This document shows positions 9,104 through 17,400 of a DNA stretch of 64,000 nt, in pieces. The first letter of the stretch is position 1, and every line of letters starts with the position of its first letter. The notes under the pieces are model-generated. The model did no database searches. It saw only the letters and a program-made list of their open reading frames with translations, and was not told the DNA's origin. The DNA is from Thiobaca trueperi (lineage in GTDB: Bacteria > Pseudomonadota > Gammaproteobacteria > Chromatiales > Chromatiaceae): positions 124,001 to 188,000 of the forward strand of contig NZ_SMAO01000007.1 in NCBI RefSeq assembly GCF_004342175.1, in the 5' to 3' direction. The translations under genes were made by a program, and so were the position numbers.

Positions 9104-9136
9104 GCGGCGCGTGGCGCGGACAGTGCCACGCGCCGC
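9104..9136 (+). terminator. Strong hairpin after nifK (attenuator/terminator-like)
   Basis: GCGGCGCGTGGC (9104-9115) pairs perfectly with GCCACGCGCCGC (9125-9136) around a 9-base loop. T-rich sequence (AATTT, then TTTTTT at 9155-9160) begins just after. It may lower nifT and downstream expression relative to nifHDK, or stabilise the nifHDK 3' end. Confidence 0.6.
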
Positions 9137-9162
9137 AATTTCCGATGTGTTCAATTTTTTAA

Positions 9163-9200
9163 CTCCCTCTCCCCCGAGGGGGAGAAGGTTGGGGTGAGGG
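9163..9200 (+). repeat. REP-like hairpin (CTCCCTCTCCCCC...GGGGTGAGGG)
   Basis: CTCTCCCCC-GA-GGGGGAG followed by AAGGTTGGGGTGAGGG. This C-run/G-run palindrome is a common dispersed repeat in gammaproteobacterial intergenic regions. A relative (CTTCTCTCCCGCAGGGGAGAAG) is at about 32550. Confidence 0.65.
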
Positions 9201-9247
9201 GCGGTCGGTTGCACTCACCGTGATGATTGAGCGACGAGACAAGCGCC

Positions 9248-9466
9248 ATGCCCAATGTGATGATTCGCAAGAACGACGCGGGAGACCTGCTCTTCTACGT
9301 CGCCAAGAAGGATATGGAGGAGACCATCGCCTCCGTGGAGACGGACACCTCCGAGACCTGGGGCGGGGAAGTGGTGCTGACTGACGGATCCCGTTGGTAC
9401 ATCGATCCCATCAGCCCGCCACCCGTTTTTCCGACCACCCTGCGCTTCAAGCGCGGTGATGAGTGA
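9248..9466 (+). CDS. nifT: Nitrogen fixation protein NifT/FixT
   Basis: Small nif-cluster protein of unknown exact role that follows nifK in many diazotrophs. The 72 residues from the ATG match the family length. The N-terminus MPNVMIRKNDAGDLLFYVAK is typical. An in-frame TTG seven codons upstream is unlikely to be the start. The order nifHDKT is as in Azotobacter. It ends just before the ferredoxin gene (17-base gap), so the two are probably co-translated. Confidence 0.9.
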   Translation: MPNVMIRKNDAGDLLFYVAKKDMEETIASVETDTSETWGGEVVLTDGSRWYIDPISPPPVFPTTLRFKRGDE

Positions 9467-9483
9467 CATCTGGAGAAATCGTT

Positions 9484-9684
9484 ATGGCCATGAAAATCGT
9501 CCGTGAACTCTGTACCGCCTGTGGCGACTGCGAGCCGGTCTGTCCGACGCAGTCCATCACGCCCTTCAAGGGCGTCTACAAGATCGACGCCAACACCTGT
9601 AGCGAATGCGAGGGCGATGGCGAGCCCGGCTCGCCGCAGTGTCTCGATGTCTGCATGGAAGACGACTGTATCGTGTCAGTCTGA
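9484..9684 (+). CDS. nif-associated 2[4Fe-4S] ferredoxin
   Basis: 66-residue bacterial-type ferredoxin. The first cluster motif is CTACGDCEPVCP (CxxCxxCxxxCP). The second is CSEC, then eight residues, then CLDVC, the loop-extended second motif known from ferredoxins of nif clusters. A further CMEDDC near the C-terminus adds two cysteines. The ATG at 9484 follows GGAG by about eight bases; the upstream in-frame start overlapping nifT is less likely. It could supply electrons to nitrogenase or to FeMo-co assembly enzymes. The exact class (FdxN or other) cannot be settled by eye. Confidence 0.88.
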   Translation: MAMKIVRELCTACGDCEPVCPTQSITPFKGVYKIDANTCSECEGDGEPGSPQCLDVCMEDDCIVSV

Positions 9685-9696
9685 TGCCATCGATTG

Positions 9697-9720
9697 TCGG
9701 GTTGGCGTTGTCCAACCCGA
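9697..9720 (+). terminator. Hairpin after the nif ferredoxin
   Basis: TCGGGTTGG (9697-9705) pairs with CCAACCCGA (9712-9720) around a 6-base loop. No T-run follows directly. It is a possible transcript end or processing site before the nafY-like gene. Confidence 0.5.
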
Positions 9721-9734
9721 TCTGGCGCGGAAAA

Positions 9735-9830
9735 TGGACAGGATTAACAGGATTTTCCAGGATGGACAGGATTTTATAAATCATTCTTTTTAATCCTGTT
9801 AATCTTGGGTCATCCTGTTAATCCTGTCTG
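9735..9830. repeat. ACAGGATTAACAGGATT palindromic repeat, copy 1
   Basis: Two right-reading arms (GGACAGGATTAACAGGATT, then GGACAGGATTTT) face AATCCTGTTAATC and ATCCTGTTAATCCTGTC, giving a nested hairpin of nearly 100 bases. Related copies are at 10881, 12175 and 36596. Confidence 0.8.
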
Positions 9831-9873
9831 TTTCTTCAACAGATGATGCACTGCCTAACTGGGGACATGCACG

Positions 9874-10581
9874 ATGCCCAATGCCTCGCTCTCTGACGAT
9901 ATCGCCCTGCGCATCGGTCTGGCCGCGCGCACGCTGCCGGATACCGATCCCGCCCGTCTGCTGCGGGTGCTGGCGGACGCCGTGGGGCTTCCGCCCACTG
10001 CCGAGCGTCTGGCCGGACTCAAGGTCAAGGATCTCAAGCAGGCCGCCTCGGGTGATCTGGCCGATCTCGATATGGATGCACTCAGGGCGGCGCTCGCCAT
10101 CCTCAAGGGCGAGGCCGGGCTCCAACTGGCCCCGCTCCCGCCGACTGACCCCTATATCGAAGGCGAGATGCCGGACTCCATCCGGGTCGCCTGCGCCTCC
10201 AATGGCGGCGAGGAACTCGATGGTCACTTCGGGGCCGCGCGCCATTTCCTCATTTATCAGGTCTCAGCGACCGAAAGCCGTCTGATCGATGTCCGCACGG
10301 TCGATGAATCTCAGGCCGGCGATGATCGCAACGCCTACCGCGCCGAACTGATCGCCGACTGTCAGGTGCTCTATGTCGCCTCCATCGGCGGTCCGGCGGC
10401 AGCCAAGGTCATCAAACGTGACATTCACCCGATCAAGGACGCCGACGGCGGCAGCGCCCGCAAACGCATGCTGGCCCTGCAGCCGATCCTCGCCAGCAAC
10501 CCGCCACCCTGGCTGGCCAAGGCGATGGGTCAGGCGCCGGAGGCCCGCGTTCGTTTCGAGCGCGAAGAGGTCGAGGCATGA
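9874..10581 (+). CDS. nafY: NafY/NifY-like FeMo-cofactor-binding protein
   Basis: 235 residues. The N-terminal ~95 residues are an all-helical domain like the NafY apo-dinitrogenase-binding domain. From about residue 98 a NifX/NifY-type cofactor-binding domain follows (IRVACASNGGEELDGHFGAARHFLIYQV, then a DCQVLYVASIGGPAAAKVIK block). In Azotobacter, NifY and NafY hold apo-dinitrogenase open and carry FeMo-co during maturation. The position after nifHDKT matches the Azotobacter nifHDKTY order. The two paralogues cannot be told apart here, so nifY is equally possible as a name. Its stop overlaps the next start by the ATGA motif. Confidence 0.82.
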   Translation: MPNASLSDDIALRIGLAARTLPDTDPARLLRVLADAVGLPPTAERLAGLKVKDLKQAASGDLADLDMDALRAALAILKGEAGLQLAPLPPTDPYIEGEMPDSIRVACASNGGEELDGHFGAARHFLIYQVSATESRLIDVRTVDESQAGDDRNAYRAELIADCQVLYVASIGGPAAAKVIKRDIHPIKDADGGSARKRMLALQPILASNPPPWLAKAMGQAPEARVRFEREEVEA

Positions 10582-10847
10582 TCGAGCCCGTCCGTCTCCA
10601 GCAGGTCGCCGAGATCGTGCGGCGCGCCGGGCTCAATGAGCAGACCCTCGCCGCCCTGCGCGAGACCTTCGAGGATCTTCATTTCACGTCCTGCCATGAC
10701 GATGATGTCGGCCTCAGCGAACCCTTCCATCGCGGCGAAGGCTTCAATCTCTATCTGGTCGATGGGCGTCAGCATTGTCTGAAGCTGACGACCGATCCCG
10801 AAGCCGCGACCGGACTCCTGCTGGCCCAGGTCGATGGGGACGGTTAG
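10578..10847 (+). CDS. Small conserved nif-cluster protein (possibly DUF6129)
   Basis: 89 residues, starting within the preceding stop (ATGA overlap), so translationally coupled to the nafY-like gene. It begins with a helical segment (RLQQVAEIVRRAGL). A central FTSCHDDDV and GFNLYLVDG block follows, with no signal peptide. It resembles a small family seen after nifY in diazotroph clusters, which I recall as DUF6129 without being able to check. Function is unknown, and a role in FeMo-co insertion or in partnering NafY is only inferred from coupling. Confidence 0.7.
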   Translation: MIEPVRLQQVAEIVRRAGLNEQTLAALRETFEDLHFTSCHDDDVGLSEPFHRGEGFNLYLVDGRQHCLKLTTDPEAATGLLLAQVDGDG

Positions 10848-10880
10848 GCGATTGGTGTTTCTCCGATGAACTCGTTTTTT

Positions 10881-10933
10881 GACAGGATTAACAGGATTTT
10901 TAATGCACTGTTTTTAATCCTGTAAATCCTGTC
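10881..10933. repeat. ACAGGATTAACAGGATT palindromic repeat, copy 2
   Basis: GACAGGATTAACAGGATT (10881-10898) faces AATCCTGTAAATCCTGTC (10916-10933), pairing at 17 of 18 positions around a 17-base loop. It is the most compact copy in the window. T-runs flank it, so it could act as a terminator in either direction. Confidence 0.85.
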
Positions 10934-10939
10934 TAAATA

Positions 10940-11143
10940 TTGGATCCTGGTGATGAAGCTCCGCTTCGTCACCCGCGAGACGAAGCGCTGCTTCGCGAAT
11001 CCGAGGGTAAATGATCGGGTCGATCCAGAGCCGCCGTCTCGTGAAGCAGAGCTTCATCGGGGAGGTCACGAAGCCAGAGCTTCGTGACCAGAAGACGAAC
11101 GAACGGCCTCGGGATTTCCAAGGTGCTGCACGAGTAATCACCT
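10940..11143 (-). repeat. Array of four GAAGC/GCTTC hairpins with a conserved end unit
   Basis: Four successive palindromes share a GAAGC-N3/4-GCTTC core. The first, 10949-10973, pairs 10 of 11; the last, GGTCACGAAGC-CAGA-GCTTCGTGACC at 11064-11089, is perfect over 11 bp. One side is bounded by TTGGATCCTGGTGA. The other is bounded by a ~46-base unit (11097-11142) which, read on the minus strand, matches 32792-32836 at about 85%. There is no coding potential. Confidence 0.7.
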
Positions 11144-11171
11144 AAACCAAAAATAAGATGGTAAAGAGGCG

Positions 11172-12131
11172 ATGGCGAACACACTGAGCAAGCTGGAACC
11201 GGGACTGGCTGAACTGGAGTTGCAGATCGCGGAGGTCTGCCAGTCGGTCGATGCCTCAGAAGGAATCGAGCCACTCCTGACGGCCATTCAGCCGCTGCTG
11301 CCGGATCTGGGCATCCAGCATGCGATGACCCGCGTCGGCTGGCATCGACTGGGCGGGGTGGTGGATCAGGATGGTCAGCGTGTCGCCCATCAGCTCAGGG
11401 AGTGGGCCGAGGCTGAATCCGGCGGCGATGTCGATGAGCTCCTGTTCAGGTTTGCCGACAGGCCCTATTTCGCCACCCGGCTCAACGGTCAGACGCATTA
11501 TCTGGTCGCCCCCACCGGCCCGCTGGCGCAGGACTTTATCCAGATCGAAATCGAACAGTTGCAGGAAGTGCTGGACCGCCATCTCATGATGCCGGACTGG
11601 TTCCCCGACAGCCTCAACGATTTCGTCGATCCGCTCGATTTTCCGCGTCTGGAACACCAGCCGGTCGGCTCGCCGCGTCTGCTGTTTCGGCGCCTGACGC
11701 GCATCCCCGAGCTGATCGACTCGCCGGGCGCCAGCCCGCGTCTACGGCGTTTTCTCGCCGAGTGGGATCAGAGTTCAGCCGCCGAGTCCGAAGGCTTTTG
11801 TCAGCATTGGGTGCTTGCGATTCGCGAATATCAGGATCAGGACGGCGACGCCCATCAGAGCGCCAAGCCGGTGCCCGCGCTGGCGACCCGGATCCCGATC
11901 CTGCCTGATGCCGAAGTGGCACGGGGCGCGGGTCTGGCCAATCAGATCCACGGTTTCGACCGTGAACTTGGCTACCACTTCGCCTGGTATTTCCACATGC
12001 TGACCAACCGTCAGGTCTCGCACAAACTGGCCGAGGCGGTGCATGCGGATCTGATGGGCGCCTATGCCTATCTCCCCGCGCGCGATCTCAAGATCCTGCG
12101 TCAGTGGTATCAGGATCCCTACGGGGTTTAA
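11172..12131 (+). CDS. Hypothetical nif-region protein, 319 residues
   Basis: I do not recognise the family. It is a soluble protein with no signal peptide or membrane segment. The N-terminus is helical (LEPGLAELELQIAEVCQSV). The middle holds TRVGWHRLGGVV and a TRLNGQTHYLVAP block. The C-terminus has several aromatic and histidine residues (YHFAWYFHMLTNRQVSHKLAEAVHADL). The ATG follows AAAGAGGCG. It is isolated by repeats on both sides and reads the same way as the nif genes, so a nitrogen-fixation role is plausible but only by position. Codon usage looks like that of its neighbours. Confidence 0.75.
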   Translation: MANTLSKLEPGLAELELQIAEVCQSVDASEGIEPLLTAIQPLLPDLGIQHAMTRVGWHRLGGVVDQDGQRVAHQLREWAEAESGGDVDELLFRFADRPYFATRLNGQTHYLVAPTGPLAQDFIQIEIEQLQEVLDRHLMMPDWFPDSLNDFVDPLDFPRLEHQPVGSPRLLFRRLTRIPELIDSPGASPRLRRFLAEWDQSSAAESEGFCQHWVLAIREYQDQDGDAHQSAKPVPALATRIPILPDAEVARGAGLANQIHGFDRELGYHFAWYFHMLTNRQVSHKLAEAVHADLMGAYAYLPARDLKILRQWYQDPYGV

Positions 12132-12174
12132 GGTGGTTTCCGGGAAAGTTTCTACCAGAGTCAAGGCTCCAAAT

Positions 12175-12266
12175 GGACAGGATGAACAGGATTTCGCAGG
12201 ATTCACAGGAGACAAGTCATTGTTTTCTAAATCCTGTCAATCTTGAAAAATCCTGTTAATCCTGTC
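12175..12266. repeat. ACAGGATTAACAGGATT palindromic repeat, copy 3
   Basis: GGACAGGATGAACAGGATT and GCAGGATTCACAGGA face AATCCTGTCAATCTTG and AATCCTGTTAATCCTGTC. It has the same nested layout as copy 1. It separates the 319-residue nif-region gene from the c-di-GMP-type regulator. Confidence 0.8.
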
Positions 12267-12395
12267 TATTTAAAAGACAAAGCGTGAAACCCGGTTTCAT
12301 CGAGAATGTGGCTCGGGGGTGGATCCCATCGTTCACGCTGTGCCAGAATCCCGTTCCAGGCTTGAGTCTTTATTTGCTTGGGAGGGAACCGCAGG

Positions 12396-14462
12396 ATGAC
12401 GAATCCACCACGCCACGAGACCGACCGCTCAGGCGTCATACTCTTCCTGACCTCCGACGCGAAAGCCGCTGCCGACCTTGAAGCGGCGCTGACACCGCAC
12501 GGTCTGCAACTCGCAACCTTTGCTGATCCCATCACGGCGATGGCGCGTTTCACGACCGAAGCGCCCGCGCTCCTGCTGTTCGATACGCGCCTCCTGTCCG
12601 ATCCGGCAGACGTGGGGGCGCTGACGACCTGCTTTGCGACCGACCTGCGCTCGCCGCCCCCGCTGGTCGTCCTCGCGCATCAGGAGGATATCCGTTTGCG
12701 GCTCGCCGCCATGCGCGCGGGCGCGGCGCTCTATCTGCCGGCGTCACACGAATTCGATGAACTGGCCGAGCGTCTCGCGCACGTTTTGGGTGTGCCGCGT
12801 CAGGCGTCTGATCGGGTGCTGGTGGTGGATGATCAGCCGGTGGCTGCGCTCTTCGCCAGCCGGGTTCTGCAGGGTGCCGGCATCCTGGTCGAGCGGGTCT
12901 GCAATCCGCTGGAGGTGATGCAGGCGCTGGATCGCTTCAACCCGGATCTGGTGCTGATGGATCTGCATATGCCGGGCGCGTCGGGGATCGAGCTGACCGG
13001 CATCATCCGCGAACAGGATCGTTTTGCCGATCTGCCGATCATCTTTCTGTCCGGGGAGCTGGATCCTGAGCAGCAGATGGCCGCGTTGCGCATTGGCGGC
13101 GACGATTTTCTCGCCAAACCGGTCGCGCCGGATCGGCTGGTGGAGGCGGTGCGGCAGCGGCTTCAGCGATCCAGAGAACGGATGCGGCGTTTGCGTGGAC
13201 CGGGAACGATTGACGGGCTGACCCGGCTGGCGACCCGCGACCGGCTCTTGCAGCGTCTGGATCGACTGATCGGACAGATCCCGGCTGGCCGGCTGGGCGC
13301 GGAAGGACGCAACCCGTCCGCTCAGCGCGCGCTGATCTATCTGGAGCTGCAAGGCTCGCAGGAGGCGCTGGAGCGTCTGGCAGCCGAAGTAGCGGCACGG
13401 GTCAGCGAGGACGATCTGGCGGCGCGGGTTGGCGAGCGCGCGGTCGCGATACTGATGCGTCGCGAGCACAACCTGGCGCTGGCCGAAGCCGCACAGACGC
13501 TGACCTATGAGGTTGGCAGGGCGCTGGATGAGACGGCCGCTGGTGTGGCCCTGGGTGCGGGCTGGTATCCGCTCGTCGGCGGTTGCAATGATTCGGTGAC
13601 GCTGCTGTCACGTGCGGGCAGGGCCGCACGCTGGTCGTTGCGCCAGGGCGAGCGCCGGATCGAGCACTCTGCGCGCGAGGAACGGGGCGCGGATGAGGCG
13701 ACGCACGAGTCAGCCATTCGGGAGGCCATCCAGGCCGACCAACTGCAACTGCTGTTCGAGCCGATGGTGGCGCTGACCGGCATCCAGGGTGAGCGTTACG
13801 AGATGACGCCGCGTCTGCGGCTTGGCGACGGCGAACTGCTGCCGCCCGCCGATTTTGCCCCCATTGCCGCCCGCACCGGTCTGGCCGCTCGCCTCGACCG
13901 CTGGCTGCTGTCTGCCGGGCTGGACGTTCTCAAATCATGTCTGGACGCCGGCAGGCCGGTTCAGATCTGTATCCATCAGTCGCTTACCGGCGCCGCCGAC
14001 GAGGATTGGGCCGCGTGGGTGCGCGATCAGATCAATACGCGGAATCTGATCCGGCTGCGTCCAGTCGTGCAGTTCGAGGTGGCCGAAGCGGATGCCTGTC
14101 TGGATCTGGCGATGGCCCGCGCCGGTCAGCTTGGACGCCTGGGCATCCGTCTCTGTCTCAACGGTCTCGATTTCAGTCAGCGCAGCCCCCGAGTCCTGCA
14201 TGCCCTGCCTTCGGCCTTCGTCCGCATCGCCCGACGTGTCGTCCAGGGACCGGAGGCCGAATCCATTGCCTGGCTGGTGCAATCCGCCAAAGCCTGCGGC
14301 AACCGTGTCATCGCCACCGGTGTCGATGGTCCGGAGTCGATTGCCCGGCTTTATGCCGCTGGCGTCGAGTTGATTCAGGGGGCTTATGTGCAGCCGCCGA
14401 CCGCGCAGATGGATTTCGATTTTGCTGGCGCCGAGGGCTCGGACCGGAACCGGGCGTTCTGA
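12396..14462 (+). CDS. Two-receiver protein with degenerate GGDEF and EAL domains
   Basis: 688 residues. A first receiver-like domain (about 14-130) lacks a clear phosphoacceptor setting. A second receiver (about 144-262) is complete, with Asp189 in LVLMDLHMPG, acidic VVDDQ and Lys in LAKPV. A GGDEF-derived domain (about 275-435) has RVGERA where GGDEF should be, so it cannot make c-di-GMP. An EAL-derived domain (about 445-680) has YEMTPRLRL instead of ExLxR, so hydrolysis is unlikely, yet the fold's LLFEPMVAL and GAYVQPP landmarks remain. The layout suggests a phosphorylation-controlled c-di-GMP sensor or scaffold of FimX type. GGGAGGG lies before the ATG. It converges on tamB with only three bases between stops. 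Confidence 0.85.
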   Translation: MTNPPRHETDRSGVILFLTSDAKAAADLEAALTPHGLQLATFADPITAMARFTTEAPALLLFDTRLLSDPADVGALTTCFATDLRSPPPLVVLAHQEDIRLRLAAMRAGAALYLPASHEFDELAERLAHVLGVPRQASDRVLVVDDQPVAALFASRVLQGAGILVERVCNPLEVMQALDRFNPDLVLMDLHMPGASGIELTGIIREQDRFADLPIIFLSGELDPEQQMAALRIGGDDFLAKPVAPDRLVEAVRQRLQRSRERMRRLRGPGTIDGLTRLATRDRLLQRLDRLIGQIPAGRLGAEGRNPSAQRALIYLELQGSQEALERLAAEVAARVSEDDLAARVGERAVAILMRREHNLALAEAAQTLTYEVGRALDETAAGVALGAGWYPLVGGCNDSVTLLSRAGRAARWSLRQGERRIEHSAREERGADEATHESAIREAIQADQLQLLFEPMVALTGIQGERYEMTPRLRLGDGELLPPADFAPIAARTGLAARLDRWLLSAGLDVLKSCLDAGRPVQICIHQSLTGAADEDWAAWVRDQINTRNLIRLRPVVQFEVAEADACLDLAMARAGQLGRLGIRLCLNGLDFSQRSPRVLHALPSAFVRIARRVVQGPEAESIAWLVQSAKACGNRVIATGVDGPESIARLYAAGVELIQGAYVQPPTAQMDFDFAGAEGSDRNRAF

Positions 14463-14465
14463 CAT

Positions 14466-17400
14466 TCAGTATTCGCGCTCATAGGCCGCGCCTGCGCGGG
14501 TGCCGCCGGTGGCGCCGACATCGGCCTCCAGACGAATGTTGGGCGTGAGTTCGATCCGCACCACGCCCTGGGTCTCATTGGTGCGGGCGCTTTGGCGGGC
14601 GCCGAGATAGACCCGCTCGGAGAGATAACGCCCGCCTTCGACGGTGGCGCCGCCCTGTTCGTCGGTGCCGACCGAGAGTCGATCCAGCCCGAGTCCCGTG
14701 CGGGCGCGGTCGAGCACGCCAAAGCCGCCGCCCTTGCCAATGCCCGCGAGCGATGCCGCCGCCATGCCGAGACGCGCCGCCTGCAACGGCGAGAGTCGTC
14801 CCCCGGCGACGCCGAATAGCAGACGCGACAGCACTTCGTCCTGGGGCAGTTCGGGCTCGCCGCGCAGCTCGATGCGCGGCGCGCTGGCGGTCCCCAGCAC
14901 GGCGAGGATGGCGGTACTGTCGGCGGTGGTGACACGTGCCTCCAGATCCAGGGTCGGATCGATCCCGGTGGCGCCGTCGAAGCCGATGCGACCGCGCGAA
15001 AAATTCAGCGTCTGGCCCACCAGTTCGTATTCACCGCGCAGCAGTTTGAAGCCGCCGCTGAGATTGGGATTCGCCGCCGTGCCGCGCACCTGCACCTCGC
15101 CGCCGAGTTCGGCATCGACGCCGCGCCCGCGCAGATAGATCCTGCGGGGTGCTGAGACCGAGAGATCCAGCCCCAGATCGAGCGGCGCGCTGGTCTGAGT
15201 GCGCGGCGTCGGTGGATTGGGATGATCCGCCGTGCCGCGCTCGCGCACCTCCAGGGTGGCGATATTCGCCGGCAGGTGTTCCGGCAGGCGAATATCCACC
15301 TCGTCCAGCCGCACGTTTCCCGCCAGATCCAGACGCTCGCGCGCACGTCCGCGCAGGGTCAGGTCGGCGTTGCCTTTGACACTCGCGATGTCGCTCTGCA
15401 CCGGGCGCGCCTCGCTGGCGACCAGACGCAGATCGACCGGCAATCCGGGCGCCAGAACCCCGACGCTGCCATCGAGCGTCAGGCTGCCCGGCCCCGCCCG
15501 TGCCGTCAGTCGTTCCACGCGCAGGGTGTCGTCGGCCAGACGCAAGGTGCCGGTCATCCCGGTCAGGGCCAGACCGATGGTCCGATCGCGCAATGTGGCA
15601 TCACTGAGTTGCAGCGTGCCATTCAGACGCGGCGCGGCGAGGGTGCCGACGATGCGGGTGTCGAGGACGGCCCGTCCGCTGATCTGGCGTCCGCCGCTGG
15701 TCAGCAATGGATCGAGCAGCCCGAGATCGACCTGACCATCGGCGCGCAGGGCCAGCGCACCCGGCGCGAAAGGCAGGCGACCATCAATGCGTCCGCGCAC
15801 TTGCAGGCTGGCGCCTTTGCCAGTGGCGAGCCGCGCGTCGAGATCGGTGCCGCGCTCGCCCAGATCCGCCGAAATCTGGATCTGCGTCGCCGGCAGACTG
15901 CGCGCCGCGCCCTCGTTCAAACGCAGCTCGGTCGCCTGGACGCGCAGCGAGCCGGTCGGTGCGTCAAGCGCGCCGGCCAGCCGGATCTGTGCGCCGAGGG
16001 TGCCGGTCAGCGGTACATCCGGTGCGGCGAGCTGGACCAGATCCAGCGGCAGCCCGGCGAGTGTCGCGTTGAGATCGAGTCGGGGCATCAGCCGCCCGGC
16101 GAGATCAAGCGTGCCCTTGCGCAGACCGAGACGCAGACGGTCGACCGCCAGCCCATCGGCGAAATTCAGGGTTGAGGGCGCGAGCAGACGCAGGGTCTCG
16201 CCGCGCGCACTGGTTTCCAGACGCTGGACCGCCAGCCGGCTGGCGGGCGCGTCCAATCGTGCGCTGGTCGTCAGCACGAGCGGGCCGGCGGGGCTGGTCA
16301 GCCTGGCGTCCGCCGTCAGATCGAGCGCGTTGGCCGTGCCGCGCGCGGTCAGCGAGAGATCCCCGCCGATCTCTCCAGCCGCCAGTCCGCGCAGACGCAG
16401 CGTCGCATCGGTCGTGGCCGCGCCCAGCGGCGACTTGACCTGCGCAGTCAGCATCAGCGACTCGATCCCCACCGCTCCGGGCAGGGTCAGACCCTTGCCG
16501 TCGGCCTCGATCAGTGCCTGACCCGCATCCGTCAGCGCGAGTCGCGCGTCGAGACGCCCGGCGACTGTGGGCGCGGGTTGTCCGCCGGTCGGCGGCGAGA
16601 GGATGGCGAGCAGTGGATTGAGATCGGCCAGACGCGGGGCGTTCAGCCGGATCTCGCCCTGCGGCAGCGTGGCGCCGTGTGGCAGACGCAGACTGCCCGA
16701 CGCGGCGACGCTGGCCCAGCGGCTGTCGCCGAACGACAGGGTCAGCGCGCCATCGGTCGTCCGTCCCGCTTGCAGGTCGATGGCGACCGGCTGTCCGGCC
16801 CAGTCGCCGTTCAACGTCAGCGCGACCTCCGCTGGCGCGAGCCGGGCAGCGAGACGCCCGGCGAGCCGTCCGCGACCGGCCTCTCCGAGATTGGCATCGG
16901 TTTCGAGTTCAGCGACCAGCTCGGGCGCGTCCAGGCTGCCCGACAGGCCGCCCAGCGCCTGAAGCCGACCGGACCAGCCGGGACCGAGCGCACCGAGGTC
17001 GGACAGATCCAGCGCCCAGCCCAGGGTCAGCGTCTCGCCTGCCAGTTGGCCCTGCGCGGCGACCTTGAGTTTCGCGCCCTTGATCCGGGCGGAGTCGAGC
17101 TGCCAGACATCGCCGTCCTGTCTGACCTTGAGCGCGAGCGGTGCCGATGCCCCAAGCAGCGCGACCAGCGGCCCCGGCGCCTGAGTCAGCTTCAGGTCGC
17201 CGCTCGCATCCAGATGTGGCGAGTCGCCCGCCGCGCCAGCGACCTCGAAACGGGCACTGCCGGCCAGTTTCGCGCCAATCAGGGTCGCGAAGGCGGCGAG
17301 GTCAGGGAGGTTCAGGGTCGCACGACCGGTGCGCTCGGCCAGCCGGCCTTCGGCGGCGAGATCGAGCAGCGGATGTTTGGCGCTGAGCTGGAAGGGGAGG

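Larger units (their letters stand above)
10848..11171. other. Repeat-filled spacer in the nif accessory region
   Basis: 324 bases without a gene, made almost entirely of two repeat families: the ACAGGATT hairpin (10881-10933) and a hairpin array with a conserved end unit (10940-11143). The next gene starts 29 bases after the array. Confidence 0.7.
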
